From contig OZ018408.1 of NCBI GenBank assembly GCA_963969595.1, forward strand, positions 31,682,108 to 31,746,107: a stretch of DNA of 64,000 nt, written 5' to 3'. Numbering within the stretch: position 1 is the stretch's first letter; every line of letters starts with the position of its first letter. The stretch is from Neckera pumila (Eukaryota; Streptophyta; Bryopsida; Hypnales; Neckeraceae). Below the pieces are notes generated by a model that was not told the origin of the DNA, ran no database searches, and worked only from the letters and a program-made list of their open reading frames with translations. Shown here in pieces: positions 34,933-46,856 of this stretch. The translations under genes were made by a program, and so were the position numbers.

Positions 34933-37900
34933 CTACTCCGTTGGTCGCACTGCTGCACTGTCACCGTCGTCGTCACCTGCTTGGATCTTGCTACTACGAG
35001 CGGAGACGGTCGGTCCACTAGGTTCTGCACCGTAGATGCTGTGGTAAAGGGGCTCATACGGGACCGCGATCGTTGTTTTGAAGAGCTCATCTGCTACTGC
35101 TGCAATGACATACTTCTGCAGGGCAATGCCAGACTCAGACACCAACGCCGTCCTTTGCAACATGTCAAGTGCTTTCTCCTCATCCATGCGCGGTTCATCA
35201 CCATGAAAGAAACGAACATACAATTCTATAAACCGGAGTGCATAGAAACTGCATTTGCAATTGCCACACTGCGTAAACACGGATATCTCCTCTATCACAA
35301 GCGGAACAGACACCGAGGGGTCATGCAACAGACACCAAACCTTCCACAACATGCTCACATGATCCCTCTTGGTTGCACCCATGTGCAAACCCGGGCTATC
35401 AAAATGCACCACTCACGACTTTGTGAAAATGAAGACCAACTAGTGCGAGCCACCAACATATGGAATGACCACTTCCATATCCAAAAGACAGACGCGATAT
35501 AGTCGGGTAGGCACCAGCCACTCCCGCCCCCACTTCAGCAACGACTTGTCAGTTGCTTTGTAAGAAGCGATGAAAAGAGGGCCCTGCATAAAAGAAGACG
35601 TTGTATATACACATCCACAAACCTCCGGTGACAAGCTCCACCATAACCTACAACCGAGTAGCTCCACAATGTTTTGACTGAGATACTTTTTACTCCTCCT
35701 CAGCTGGCGAAGCTGCTTCAAGGGCAGTGGCAGAGAGTCCCACTCTTACCCAAAGAAGTTTAGGGTGCCGTGGTCTTGATCCCCTGTGCCCTTCCTGCAC
35801 AGCAGACAACAACAGTGTTTCAGCAAAGGTAATTTGCCTCCAATGTGTCACAAACAATGTTTCAACTTCAGAAAAAGACAAGGTCAGAAATAAGTTCTTT
35901 GTAGGCTGAAATGAAATTTGGGCCATGGTATCTTGGCAAGGCTTCTATGAGCTCCTCTATCTTGAAATTATTGTAAGTTTTAGGAATAGAAATCCTACAC
36001 CAACTCAAGGAATCCCGATCCATGACCGGGAGCAGGGCAAACGTGACGCTCTTTCAATGCCGGACACAGCGCTCAGTTTCTAGGTCGAGGAGTGGGGCGG
36101 ACTTATCCTCCCCTGTGTAGTCTTCACTGTCTGAATTGTCCGGCTTTTTATGACCGGGTTTGGAACTTGTGAGTGCGGAGAAGTCTGCCACCAACTTCGC
36201 GGTCTGACTTCCACAGTCAGCAAACTATCAAGGCCAAACTCGGATTCACGGCCAAAAATCCCAATGAACGTGGAAGGAGTCGCAGCCACGGAAAGACCCC
36301 CAAAATCCAAATCCTGCATGGAAATGTCCTCAACGTGGACTAGTCGCTGCAGCTGGGTAATGCCAATGTTGTCTTTTGCTGTCGTCTGGCACTCTGTAAT
36401 AAAAGGGTCGGCACCCAGTGTTTTGTCCACCGTCGACACCACTGGCTGGTCCGATTCAGCTGAAGGATTCAAGGGCTCCGCACTTTTTTCATGTACATGG
36501 TCTGCCTGCACAGGGTCTAAAATCGGGGCGGCTACCTCAGACTACGCCAATGAAGCCTGGTAATTGGCCCATACACCGTCCTCATCTTCGTCTACAGCAG
36601 TGTCCATATCTTGCACCAATTGCATATTTGCCATGCGTTTCTTTTTTACCCTCTCTGCCCATTTAGGCTGTACCTCATCCAAAATCCAACCAATGTCTAG
36701 GTCCTCGCACAGTCGGAGGCACTTGGACCAGAACTTTCCCTAGTCTTCCCAGTGCTTGTGTACTGTAGTCGTCCAGCAACGGCAAAACACTGCTGGGAAA
36801 TCGTGCACTAGGTCCTATAGTGCTCGCATACAAACGACTCGCACCCACTTCAGGACCATGTCGTAGACGAGAGTGTCCTTGCCCCTACAAACCATCTGGG
36901 CGTCCCTCATAACGGACATGTGGACGACTTCAGCGTCCCACACCCCCATGCCATTGAAGTGGAATGGAGCTTCGAATATGAAGATCGCTAGCGCCAGCAT
37001 GATGTCATGGTAGCCCTTGCAGATGCCACGAACTGCCTCTTCAGTGAGTCCGAATATTGGGCAATTCATTTGCCTCCAGCGTCCGAAGGCGTGGTGCATT
37101 GCAATCCAAAGCACACGGGTAAAGTTGGTGGGGCTCCGCTTGTAAATTCTAAAGCTGAGGAGTTTTTGTCAAACTTCCTCCACCTCATCCTCTACATGAC
37201 AGTCCCAAAATACAAACCATTCAAGAGTGCACTAACCCGAAATGGACACAAAAGAAGACATTGAAATACTAATTGTCATTCAGTTCAGTATTGGAAAACT
37301 GACAATGACACATTGAACGACTGGCTGCCTGAACCGCGTAACACTTATCATCATGGCCCCAGGGCATAGGGGGTAGGCACTCTAAGACAGTCAGGTTCTC
37401 CGCCAGTACCAGCCAAATTGGGCACCAGTCTCACAAGTACGCCTCCCGTTTCACCAACGACACCTGCCAAAACGAGTCAACAGCTTCTTGGACGATGCGC
37501 TCTTACTTTGCTTTGAGGCTCTCCTCTGCTATCCGACATACATCCTTGTAACATGCCTGTTCATGTACAAATTGCAGGTAATTTGCCATGAGCTCCATGT
37601 CCGACGGCACCTTGCTATACTTCACGCTGTGGCATAGAGAGGCAACGACGCATCCGACCACAGCCGCCACGTCGGGGTAATCCTCGTCTTGCACACATTT
37701 GGTACTGTCGCATCATTGAGCCACACCTCCAGTGCAAAATATGGTAATGAAACACTGACTTTGCACATGCGTAACTTGTACCTCTATAAGCTGTCAAAGG
37801 ATATGCTGAATTTGACACTGAAAACTTACTTTTGCATCACAGAGCCACCAAATGCTCGCAACTTTAGCCTCCTGCTTGAATGCAGCGCTCCCCTACGTTG

Positions 37901-39640
37901 CCGCAAATTGATTCCTGAACTCCGCTCCGGATAGATTGTCCCACTCCCACGGCAGAAGCTGCGCCCTCAATCGCAGTAGGTGGTACACGTCCATCTTGGC
38001 TCTTGTGATTGGCGCTCTTTGTTTCCGTTGCTGTGCTCCAAGTTCATTAGCTTTGACGCCCGCTCTCATCCTCACCTCCCGCTTGTCCCGCTCGAGCCGC
38101 TCCAGTCTTCCGGACATCACATTTGCCAAACTCGGGTGATACATTCTCGACTTTGGAGTGCCTAACCCACACATCCAGTAACGCTACAATGCGTGGTTGT
38201 TCTCAAAATCCCCACTCCAGGAGACCACTTGCATCTTCTCGAGACTACCCTGAGGCGTTGATGGCTGCGTCCCTTTCGCTACTTGTGTCTCCCCCACTGG
38301 CTGTGTCTCCCCCACTGGCTGCGTCTCCCCTGCTGGCTCAGGGTCGGGACCCGCGTCAGGAGACATGTTGTGCTCGGTCCTGTGCCTCGATTTTGGTGCG
38401 GAGAAACTAACCCGTCCACTGTTTCATACGCGTCCCACAGGCTCGGTGTCCATTTGCTCGTTGTCCACTTGCGTTGCCTCACACAACCTGTCCATCGCGC
38501 TTCTCTTCAATGTCGTTTCCTCGTCAGCTAGATTTTCGTCACCCTTGGCTTCTAACATTGTCCTCTCCTTGCTTTCGGCGTCCAAACCCAAATCCACAAT
38601 GGTCCTTTTCCAAGTGCTCTTTGGATCCAAACCGGTATCTACCCTTGTCCGTTTTGCCCTCTCCTGTGCGTCCACGTTCAATTGAGCCCCGGTCGCAGTT
38701 CTCAATTTTCGCTTTGTCTGCCTGCGTTCTTGGATGTCCTCCCTTTCCTCAGAGTTCTGCCCTGCTGCTGACCTGAAACACTGGCTAGGGCTCCTGCTTG
38801 GCATTTCCCCACCCATTGGACCACCCGTCACGCGCTGCGCCCTCAGCTCGTAGATCACATTCATCACAGTGTCCTGCACCTCTCCTCTCTGCTTCTTTTC
38901 TAGTTGTACAGACGATCGAGTTGCTTGTGCTTGTAGTGGCTTCACGTGTAGCGCGGTCTTTGGCGGCGTTGGATTCTTTGGCAGCCCGGTCTTCTTTAGT
39001 GCTTCAACAAAGTCATTGTCGTTGTCTTGGGTGTTTTCATCCCAGCCCTTGGTTGCTCCCTCCGCCGCCTCGGGGCTCTCCTCAAGCGTCCAACTCTCGC
39101 TCTGCTTCTTAGTGTTTTCCGGACCTTCCACCTCTGTAGTGACGTACTTCATCCCCCTTGGTTTGCCCGCTATTTTATCACCAGAAACCAAGTGTTTCAA
39201 CCCACTCGCAAAAAGGCAAGGTGGTTCACCTCGTTTCTTCGCCTTTGCTGGTGGGACAAAGTCCTTGACGCTGCCTACCTTGGCCTCCGCCTTGGCTACC
39301 TTCCCCTTCCACAATGACTCCGATGTTTTGCCTTGCCCAACGCCCTGGTCCGGATAGGGAAGCAGCCTTTTTGGGTTGCCACTGTCGTCCTTCACTGCGG
39401 GACACTGCAAATGAAATCTATGGTTGTTTAGTCACATTTTCCCACTGAAGTTCTTGTGGTCGCAGTGAATACAGTGGAAGAATTTTTTGGATGGCTGTTT
39501 GGGACGTGGGATGTCCGTGGCGGCCTTGGTTGCAAACTCCTGCAACAGCCGCCAGTACTCCTCTTGGCTCCTATAGTTGACATCGTAACAGTGTGTCAAT
39601 GGTCACCTTCCGCCAAAAACCGCCTTGCCGCTCACTCCCA
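34933..39640 (-). pseudogene. Unrecognised convergent gene of the transposon, with a CxxC zinc-finger-like N-terminus
   Basis: A run of minus-strand reading frames with coding-like composition and raised G+C converges on the transposase gene. From the 5' side: KKFFHCIHCDHKNFSGKM (about 39440-39495), interrupted by one TGA, then RFHLQCPAV. This spaces a C-x2-C pair and an H-x2-C pair like a BED or C2HC finger. Next comes a 328-codon Lys/Glu-rich frame (38424-39410); a frame with three QPVGET-like repeats (38184-38366); a coiled-coil-like RLERLERDKREVRMRAG segment (37893-38174); a helical segment with YPDVAAVVGCVVASL (37503-37694); a tryptophan-rich segment MLWIAMHHAFGRWRQ (36815-37114); an acidic segment (36080-36600); and a C-terminal frame from 35412 to 34933. 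Stops between the frames may be introns or decay. I recognise no catalytic domain and no hAT C-terminal dimerisation motif. The convergent arrangement is like mudrB relative to mudrA in MuDR, but the sequence does not resemble mudrB. Confidence 0.5.
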
Positions 39641-39892
39641 CAAGCAGATGGAGCCCCCTCCACCGCCGCTCCCTGAATCAAAACACGGTACGCTCACTGC
39701 TCGCTCTCCTACCAAAAAAAAATCAAAAGACCAGCCTATTTTTTGCCCCGACAGCCTAGCCAATAATCACACTCAGCTTTTTACCTCTGTAATTCCCTAC
39801 GCAGTCTCATACCCTCCAGCACCCGACCCATCATGCGAGGTGCCCTCTACTCCGTGGCCAACCTTTCTCACCATAGTCATCGTGCAACAAAA

Positions 39893-42800
39893 ATACAAAA
39901 AATTGGGGGTATAAATGACTACAATAAATGACAGTCTTACAACTTCCAAGAGTCATTTATGCCTTAAATGTCTAGTAAATGACTGCATCTTCCACAGTTG
40001 TAGAACTATCATATGCATTGGCCTAAAATCTACATTTTTTGAAGTACTGGAAAAACTATTATCACCATTTTTTCTTTCTGAGGAGGCAATGGATGAGAAA
40101 GTCTAAGCTAAAAAGTGCATTCACCAACCATACAACGTGGACATCCAAGTGTCCAGTCATTTGCAAGTCATTTCTAAGTTGCGGTGGACCCTTGATACAT
40201 CTGACGTGGACAACCACATGGCCAGTCATTACTAGTTGGGTTGAACCCCTAACAAATCTGACGTGGACTACAATGTATGATTAGGATTACAGTCATTTCA
40301 AAGTTGTGATGGAGTTGTGCCGTAGTTAAGGTTCAGTGACACGGGTCTAGTCTACAATTGTTTCAAATCATTAACAAGTTGCAATAGAACCACTGAGAAT
40401 GTGTACGACAAAGTCATCAGTCATTTTGATGTATCATGGGTGTTACAATGAAGTGCATTAATAGGACTATAGGGCACATTGATAGGGCAAAAGTATCTTG
40501 AGTCGTGTTCCAGTATGGTTCTTGTTTTGGTATAGTCATTTAAAACAACACATAGTCGCAATCTAGTTGCGCGCAGTAGCAAAACTGTTGGACGTGTCAC
40601 AATGGTTCCTGAATGCACGAGGAGACATGAGTGCAAAATAATGACGACTCTCTGGCACATTGTTCTTTGACTTGGGCATGACATTACTAAACAAAGACAT
40701 TGATTGCACTCTCACATTGCATTCTAGACAGACAATGGCCACTAACAACTAGGCTAGGCTATCATGTGCACAATCCATTAAACTTAAAAGCAGTGACATC
40801 TGGCAAAATGGGAGTTCTGCATTTCCTAAGGGTAGAGCAGTCCACAAGCTCTGAGCGCTTATAACAATATTGTATGCAATTCTACTTGCACTAGAGAATG
40901 AACTACTCTCTCCCACCCACTCATCTGTAGGAAGCCAAAGGCTACATGAAATCATAAGCTTTATGTACTTTTCATACCATACTACAGACGTTTGCTTCGT
41001 ATCTTCAATTTTTGCAACTCTACGTTAGGAGTGGGGAACATCAACACCATCTCAAGTTTCAAAATGTCTTGGATGTCCACCTTCATCGAAGGCTCCAGAA
41101 TGTCTTGAAAATTGTCATTGTGGTCACACAGTAGTTAGCTAATGCTCCCTTAAGCCAATTTTTGCCTCACAGATCAAGGGTGCATGAGGAAGACTTTGTT
41201 GTTAATGCTGAACTACAACAGGAACATTAGCCATTGCAATCTTCCATGAAGTACTCACAAAATTGCAAACCCAAACTCCCTATTTGTTCCCTACTTTTTT
41301 GTGACTTGTACATGATATGCATTTGACTTCACGGCGACTTCTTATTTGGATTAAGTTCAAGTTCACTACTTTGTGAAAACTTGAAAACAACATTCTCACA
41401 TTCCAAGCTTTAATACATCATAGAGGATAAAAAGAAATCTCCAATTGAGCAACATTTGGGCACCTGATGAATAGATTGCAAAACAATACCTCATCACAAT
41501 AGAATGAATACTAAATCCTATCGCCAAAGCATAATCCTAGTTTAAAAATTATTTGATGGAGTATTGATTCAATTAGCTGATAATAAATTTTGATCCAAGG
41601 GGGAATAATATGAGAGCAAAAATTTCAAACCTTGGATTATAATAATTTCCAAAAAATTGCAACCCTAAATGCTAAGTTTCATTCATCCCTTCAATAAAGC
41701 CATAGAGACTAGAAGCTCATAATTGGTCTTTGTCTCCTTCAAGCCTGACTCCTCCTCCATACTGCAATTAATACGCTTTGCTTGACAAAAGACTTGTCTT
41801 ATGAAACCCTTGCTAGCTAAAACTCTACTACAAAAATCACACCTTTTGCTGCCAAAAATACTCTACTACAAAGCAAAAAAGCAAGCCGGCAAGAAGAGAA
41901 GAAGCTGTTATAGTTTGAAATGAAGAAGGCACTACAAACTGCAAGCTTGGAGGAAAACAATACACAACATCTACAACAACAAAGGTAGAAACACAATGAT
42001 AAACAAGAGCACAAGGGCGGATTTTTCAAATTGGAGAGACGAAATTTGGGCCATTGAAACCTAAGACTGGCACATGTAGGTTTTGAGGCCGCCACGTTGC
42101 ACTGCAGCCGTCACATTTATTGCACAATAAATGAAGTAGTTGATGACGTGTCCAAAAGTGACTACTACACAACTTGGCCAATGACTGCTTTGGAACTTGA
42201 AAGCAACTGTCAACCAACTAATAAATGACTTACATACAACTTGGAGGATGTTTCTATGCCAAATGTGATGAACATTCTATGCAAAAGCTCTGCAATCTAA
42301 ACCCGTTGCACCAATACGTATTGACAAAAAAAATTCTATACTTAAGTGCCTTAGTGAACTTGTCCATGTAATGGCATTTCTTGTAACAATGAAACAATAT
42401 AGGTAATTGTGCATGAACATACTTCTATGGAACTCCTCTACTGTGAGCATTGGTAGATAAGGCCCCAAAGACTGCGTCGATAGTTAGGGAATGATGTGTA
42501 GTAGCGTAGAAGATGAAAAAAGTCATTTTGTATTGCAGTCCCAGAGTAGTAGCAAAATACGACTAAGTGGTGACTTCTTGGAGTCCAATTGCAGTCATAG
42601 TAGTGTCATGACCTTCATGATGCATCTTATAACATAATATCATGTAATGTTACGGTTGGATATTGCATTTTTCTGACGGCTGTGTAATCATCTATTCAAT
42701 TGGGTGGATTTAGAGGAAGTAGGGGATTGAATAAAAGGCAAATCCATCCACTCTAATACTATTGGACTGGATTGTGACTTTTGTCCAAAATGCTAATTTG

Positions 42801-43856
42801 AATTTGGAGAACCCAGAGGACTGAGACCACTTTTTGCTGAGCATATTAGTATAAAGAAGATGTGTAGAGCAATAAGGTAGGCACAAATCAGTGCTTGGTA
42901 ACCACTTTGAGTAGATGATTTGACAAGTGCCCGATTGCAAAGCTTCAATAGTGGCGTACCTTTTTGAATTGCCTTCAAAAAAATGCTCAGATGTGGCCAC
43001 AAGCAGTGACTCTTGTTGGGGTCATTGAATTGTCTGAAGAAGAGAATTTATTGGTGCAAGAATGTTACCAGAGATCACTTTGATTGTGCAATCATATTGT
43101 AGTGTTTCAAAAGTCTCTATGTAGCTAGAAGAGTTGTGACAGAGTCGAGCCACGGGCACAAATTTTCAGCACTCCTAAAGTGCACAACATTTGAATCCTA
43201 TGATGTTCTACTTGTCATTGAAAAGTAAAGCGCTCAATCTTCAGTGTTTCTGCAGTCTCTAAAGTAGTCCTTAAATCATCCCTTTGAACTTTGTCTAGGG
43301 CATAGCTGCAGACAATTGTGTTGTGTTTCTTTAGCTTGATAGCTTTGCAATGTCAACAGGACTACTCCCACTCAATCTCGGCACAAAAATTCTTAGAAGT
43401 TCCTTTCTAGTTCCGAAAAACTCATGTCCTACTCATCCCAAAGTGACCTCTAATGACATACCACAATTGCCCATGACTTTGAAATGACTCACTTCTAAAC
43501 TGCAGACACGTCAGTACAACAAATTCCACGTAGGCAACATCAAAGTCCCTCTAAGTTGCCTCCAGTGAATAGAAAGTCATTTTGCAGTTGTACCTCAGTT
43601 ACACCAAGTCCCAAAATATCACTATGACCATTATGAAAAGAAAAGAAATGAACCGGGAAAGAAAACATGAGCAAGAAGTCTGCTTTTCATCCGTTTTTCA
43701 TCTTCCATTCGTGGCCCCGACTGCTAATTGACTTGGACACTGTTGACTAAAGGCATATGGTGCAATTAGAGAGGGGCAGTCACGCCCACGACTGCCCATG
43801 ACTGCAGGTCCAAATTTAAATGACTCCGCAGTCATTTATACCCCCATTTTCTTATA
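39893..43856. mobile_element. Non-autonomous TIR element (about 3.96 kb), CACTA-like
   Basis: The right end read inward (reverse complement) starts CACTATAAGAAAATGGGGGT and continues ATAAATGACT. The left end has CAAAAAATTGGGGGTATAAA and continues TGACT, so the inner 18 or so bases match exactly in inverse. Both flanks are dense in short subterminal motifs (AAGTCATTT, AATGACT, ACGTGGAC, AAGTTG) on both strands, as in CACTA elements. The outermost left bases are degenerate, so the exact left border and the 3-bp target duplication are unclear. No transposase-like ORF was found inside; the longest frames (for example 41817-42095 on minus) are low-complexity. It appears inserted next to or within the MULE region. 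Confidence 0.6.
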
Positions 43857-44639
43857 GTGCAGTGGGTAATGCGAGCGCCCACCTCCAACGCCCTAACCCA
43901 ATTTTTCCAGCCTATTTTCTCCCCCCAGCAAAATACTAGCGTGTAGCTATAGTACCTGTCTGGGTACCTAACTGTTGGAACATGAAAATCTACTTTTACT
44001 ATATTAAAATATAAATGAAGGAATAATATTCTTCTTAGCAGTAAATTTTTTCAATTTAAAGATAGTTATAGACCGTCTAATGTTTAGAACCGGAAACCGG
44101 AAATGGACTGATCAGGAATCAATGTAAAGGCTAACTGAATGTACCGGTAACAAGGAACCGGAGTTCGAGTTAGCCTAGACCGGGTCAGGAAAGGGGTAAC
44201 AGGAACCGGCATCCAACGGTGACCTACTTAACCCTAGGGAACTACGGAAACGTTCTAATCATTAGTTAACGGGAATCCTAAACGGGCAGGTCTAACGGGC
44301 AAAGCCTGGATTAAGGGGAATCATTAAGAGCTACAGGGATTGGCTCTCTTAGATCCTATCTGTCCAGAGACTGGTCACTTACGATTTCCTGCCCTGACGG
44401 AAAGTTGTACAACGTGCGGATTACTGGTTTCCGGTCTGAGTGGCAGTATTGGGTTTTGAGTTGACAGACTGCAGATGAGAGTTCTCAAGGGACATTGAGC
44501 GCAAGAGAGAAGTCTGTTAGCATCCGAGCTTAGAGTTAGTACTTGCCCAGCTGAAAGGGGAGAGAGAGAGTGAGCCGTGAGGACCACTCGTTTTACCGAT
44601 TCCCGACAGTAGACCGGTTGCATCCGAACAAGAGGAGAT

Positions 44640-46805
44640 ATGGCCGCAAGTCAAAGCGAGGGAGCGACCATCTTGCTCCGGTACGTGACGCCGCGATTAC
44701 CCACGGACGACAAGGAGATGGCGGAGCTGAAGGAGGATTTGGAGCAAATGGGGTGCGTCGGGTTCCTGATCAGATCGTGGGATTTCCGGAGTGAAGCTAT
44801 AGTGGCGGAATTGAATTCTGGAGCACCGACTCGCGCTGCAATCACAATTCGTGCAAAGCCCAAGCGGTGGACGGCGGAGATGTGGAGGAAGGTCTACATG
44901 TTTGACCGGGAAGGCGAAGGAAGCACATCCCGGAAGCACCAGTACACGGTGGATAAGTTTCGGAATCCCATTAGCAAGAAAGACGGGTTCACGGTCACGG
45001 ATTGCATCAATCAGAGAGAGAGGCGTTTATTGCAATATGTCTTGGCCATTCTTAACCCGGAAAGGCCAAGCCGGGTTTCGTTGATATTAGCCAACACAGT
45101 ATTTGGTGCATTGTCAGGAGACCGGAAAGTAGATTGGGATTTGGTCATCCAGGACCAAGTGCTGAAAATGATAAACAATGTAGGGAAGGCTAAGCCTTCC
45201 GCCATTTGTCCATTCCTTTATCACCTGTATCATTCTGAGGAGGTGATGACAAAAGAGGAAGAGGTAGAGTATGAGGCCGCTGCAGCACTGGTAGAGTTTG
45301 AAGTTCCGGACTTAGATCCTGAGACCGGAAATGAGGAAGAGTCTTCAGATGAGGGAGATAATGAGGATGATCAGAGCGAGTCTGAGGACGATGAGGATGA
45401 GAGTGAGGGTGATGAGAAGGGTGAGGAAACAAAAGGAAAGGGTCAGGTAGAGAAAGAGCAGACTAAGGATATCGATCCGGTCTGGGGAGACGAGCCGTTG
45501 GAAAGAATCACCCCAGATCTGAGCGACTTCAGGAATCGATACGCGGTAGTACGAGGTACAATGCAGACCATCTGCACCCCGGTGGGCGCCGCCCACCCAG
45601 CTCAAGCCTTAATCCGGGTAATACGGCTTACCCGAGAGAAGGAGAAGAATGAAAGCAAGGAGGAATTGGCAAAGCTTTCCGGCCAAGTGGCCACTCTTAA
45701 ATAGGAGTTGCGCCAGAAAACGGAAGAGGTGGAGAAGGAGAAAACGTTCTCCAAACAGACGAGAGACACCATCTCTCGAATCCGGGAATTCATCACCCAT
45801 CCGGGTGAAGTTGTCAACAAGGCTAACTTGTTTGACCAACAAGTGATGGTGGAGGGACGACAGCTGCATCAGAAACTCATACTGGCGATGATAACTTATC
45901 ACAAGAGGATGGAGTCTACACTGGAGCAGCTGCGAGAAGTGATGCGCGAGGTAAACCCTCAAAGTGATCCTGCACCGAGACCGAAACCGGATCACGAACC
46001 AGTTCAGCAGTCAGCAGCAGAGGACAAGGGTAAAGGTGAGACTTCTTATGAGCAATCAAACTTACCAGTACCCGATGAGCACCAGGAAGTCAAGACAAGT
46101 CAGGTGCAACAGACTGAGGTGGAGAGCACCAAAGTCACTGACCCAGGTCCAGAGGATGATGATTTGGAGATTACGAAGGTGACAGGATCTGATCCAGCAA
46201 AGACACAAGGACCGGAACTGACAACTGGACCAGGAGGGTCCATTCCAGAGGAGAGTGCCAAGATGAAGCAGATCAGCACCTTCTCACCCTCCAAGTCTTC
46301 TCCCAAGACTCCCGGAAAGAAGGTGCAGTTTGGAGATGCAGGGAAGATGACAACCCTGATGCAGTCCGTGGTGAAGACAGAGACTGGAGCCGGTCGCGAC
46401 ACTTCATCCGGCTCACCAAGTGGTGGTCTAATCAAGAAACCGATTGGAGGAGATGCAACACCTCAAAGCAAGGTGGCAAGGCTTGCTCCAGTCCCGCATA
46501 AGAGAAAGGTTCCTAAGCCACCGTCGGCCAAGAAGAAATTCACCAAGGCTCAGGAAGAGGAAGAAGAAGAAGAGGATTCCGAATATGACGAAGAGGAATC
46601 CGGGTCCGACTAGGACTCTGAACCTTATTCGGATTCCGATTAGGCCTTGACAGAGACCCGAGCAATGAAGGCAAAGGTGGCCAGAGAGAAGGCCAAAGTC
46701 CGGTCTAAACAGGTGGCCAGACAGCAGACCGGAAAGAAGCCCTTGACCAGGAAGGACCAGCAAAGGCGGGGGTTTTTCCAGTTAAGAAGATTAGAAAGTA
46801 GGTGA
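44640..46805 (+). pseudogene. Gag-like retroelement ORF with three in-frame TAG codons
   Basis: One frame of 721 codons runs from ATG 44640 to TGA 46803-46805, interrupted only by TAG at 45702, 46611 and 46641. Residues 1-205 form a globular domain. The stretch from PKRWTAEMWRKVYMFDREGE to VDWDLVIQDQVLKMINNVGK recalls the conserved domain of plant Ty3-type gag or 'plant transposon protein' families. Residues 225-275 are a strongly acidic Glu/Asp/Ser tract, followed by a predicted coiled coil across the first TAG (about 340-430), a Pro/Thr/Ser-rich region, and a Lys-rich basic tail after the third TAG. No protease, reverse transcriptase or integrase is visible downstream. The upstream leader (43975-44639) is rich in CCGG. 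It is either a non-autonomous retroelement or a remnant; the family resemblance is moderate only. Confidence 0.6.
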
Positions 46806-46856
46806 AGGTTCTGACAGTGATTGTAGGGTTGCATGCCAAATTTTGACAAGTAGATG

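Noticed and set aside
38474..39357. Long plus-strand ORFs rich in Ser, Pro and Leu
   Set aside because: They are antisense shadows of the Lys/Glu-rich minus-strand frame at 38424-39410, as their composition shows.
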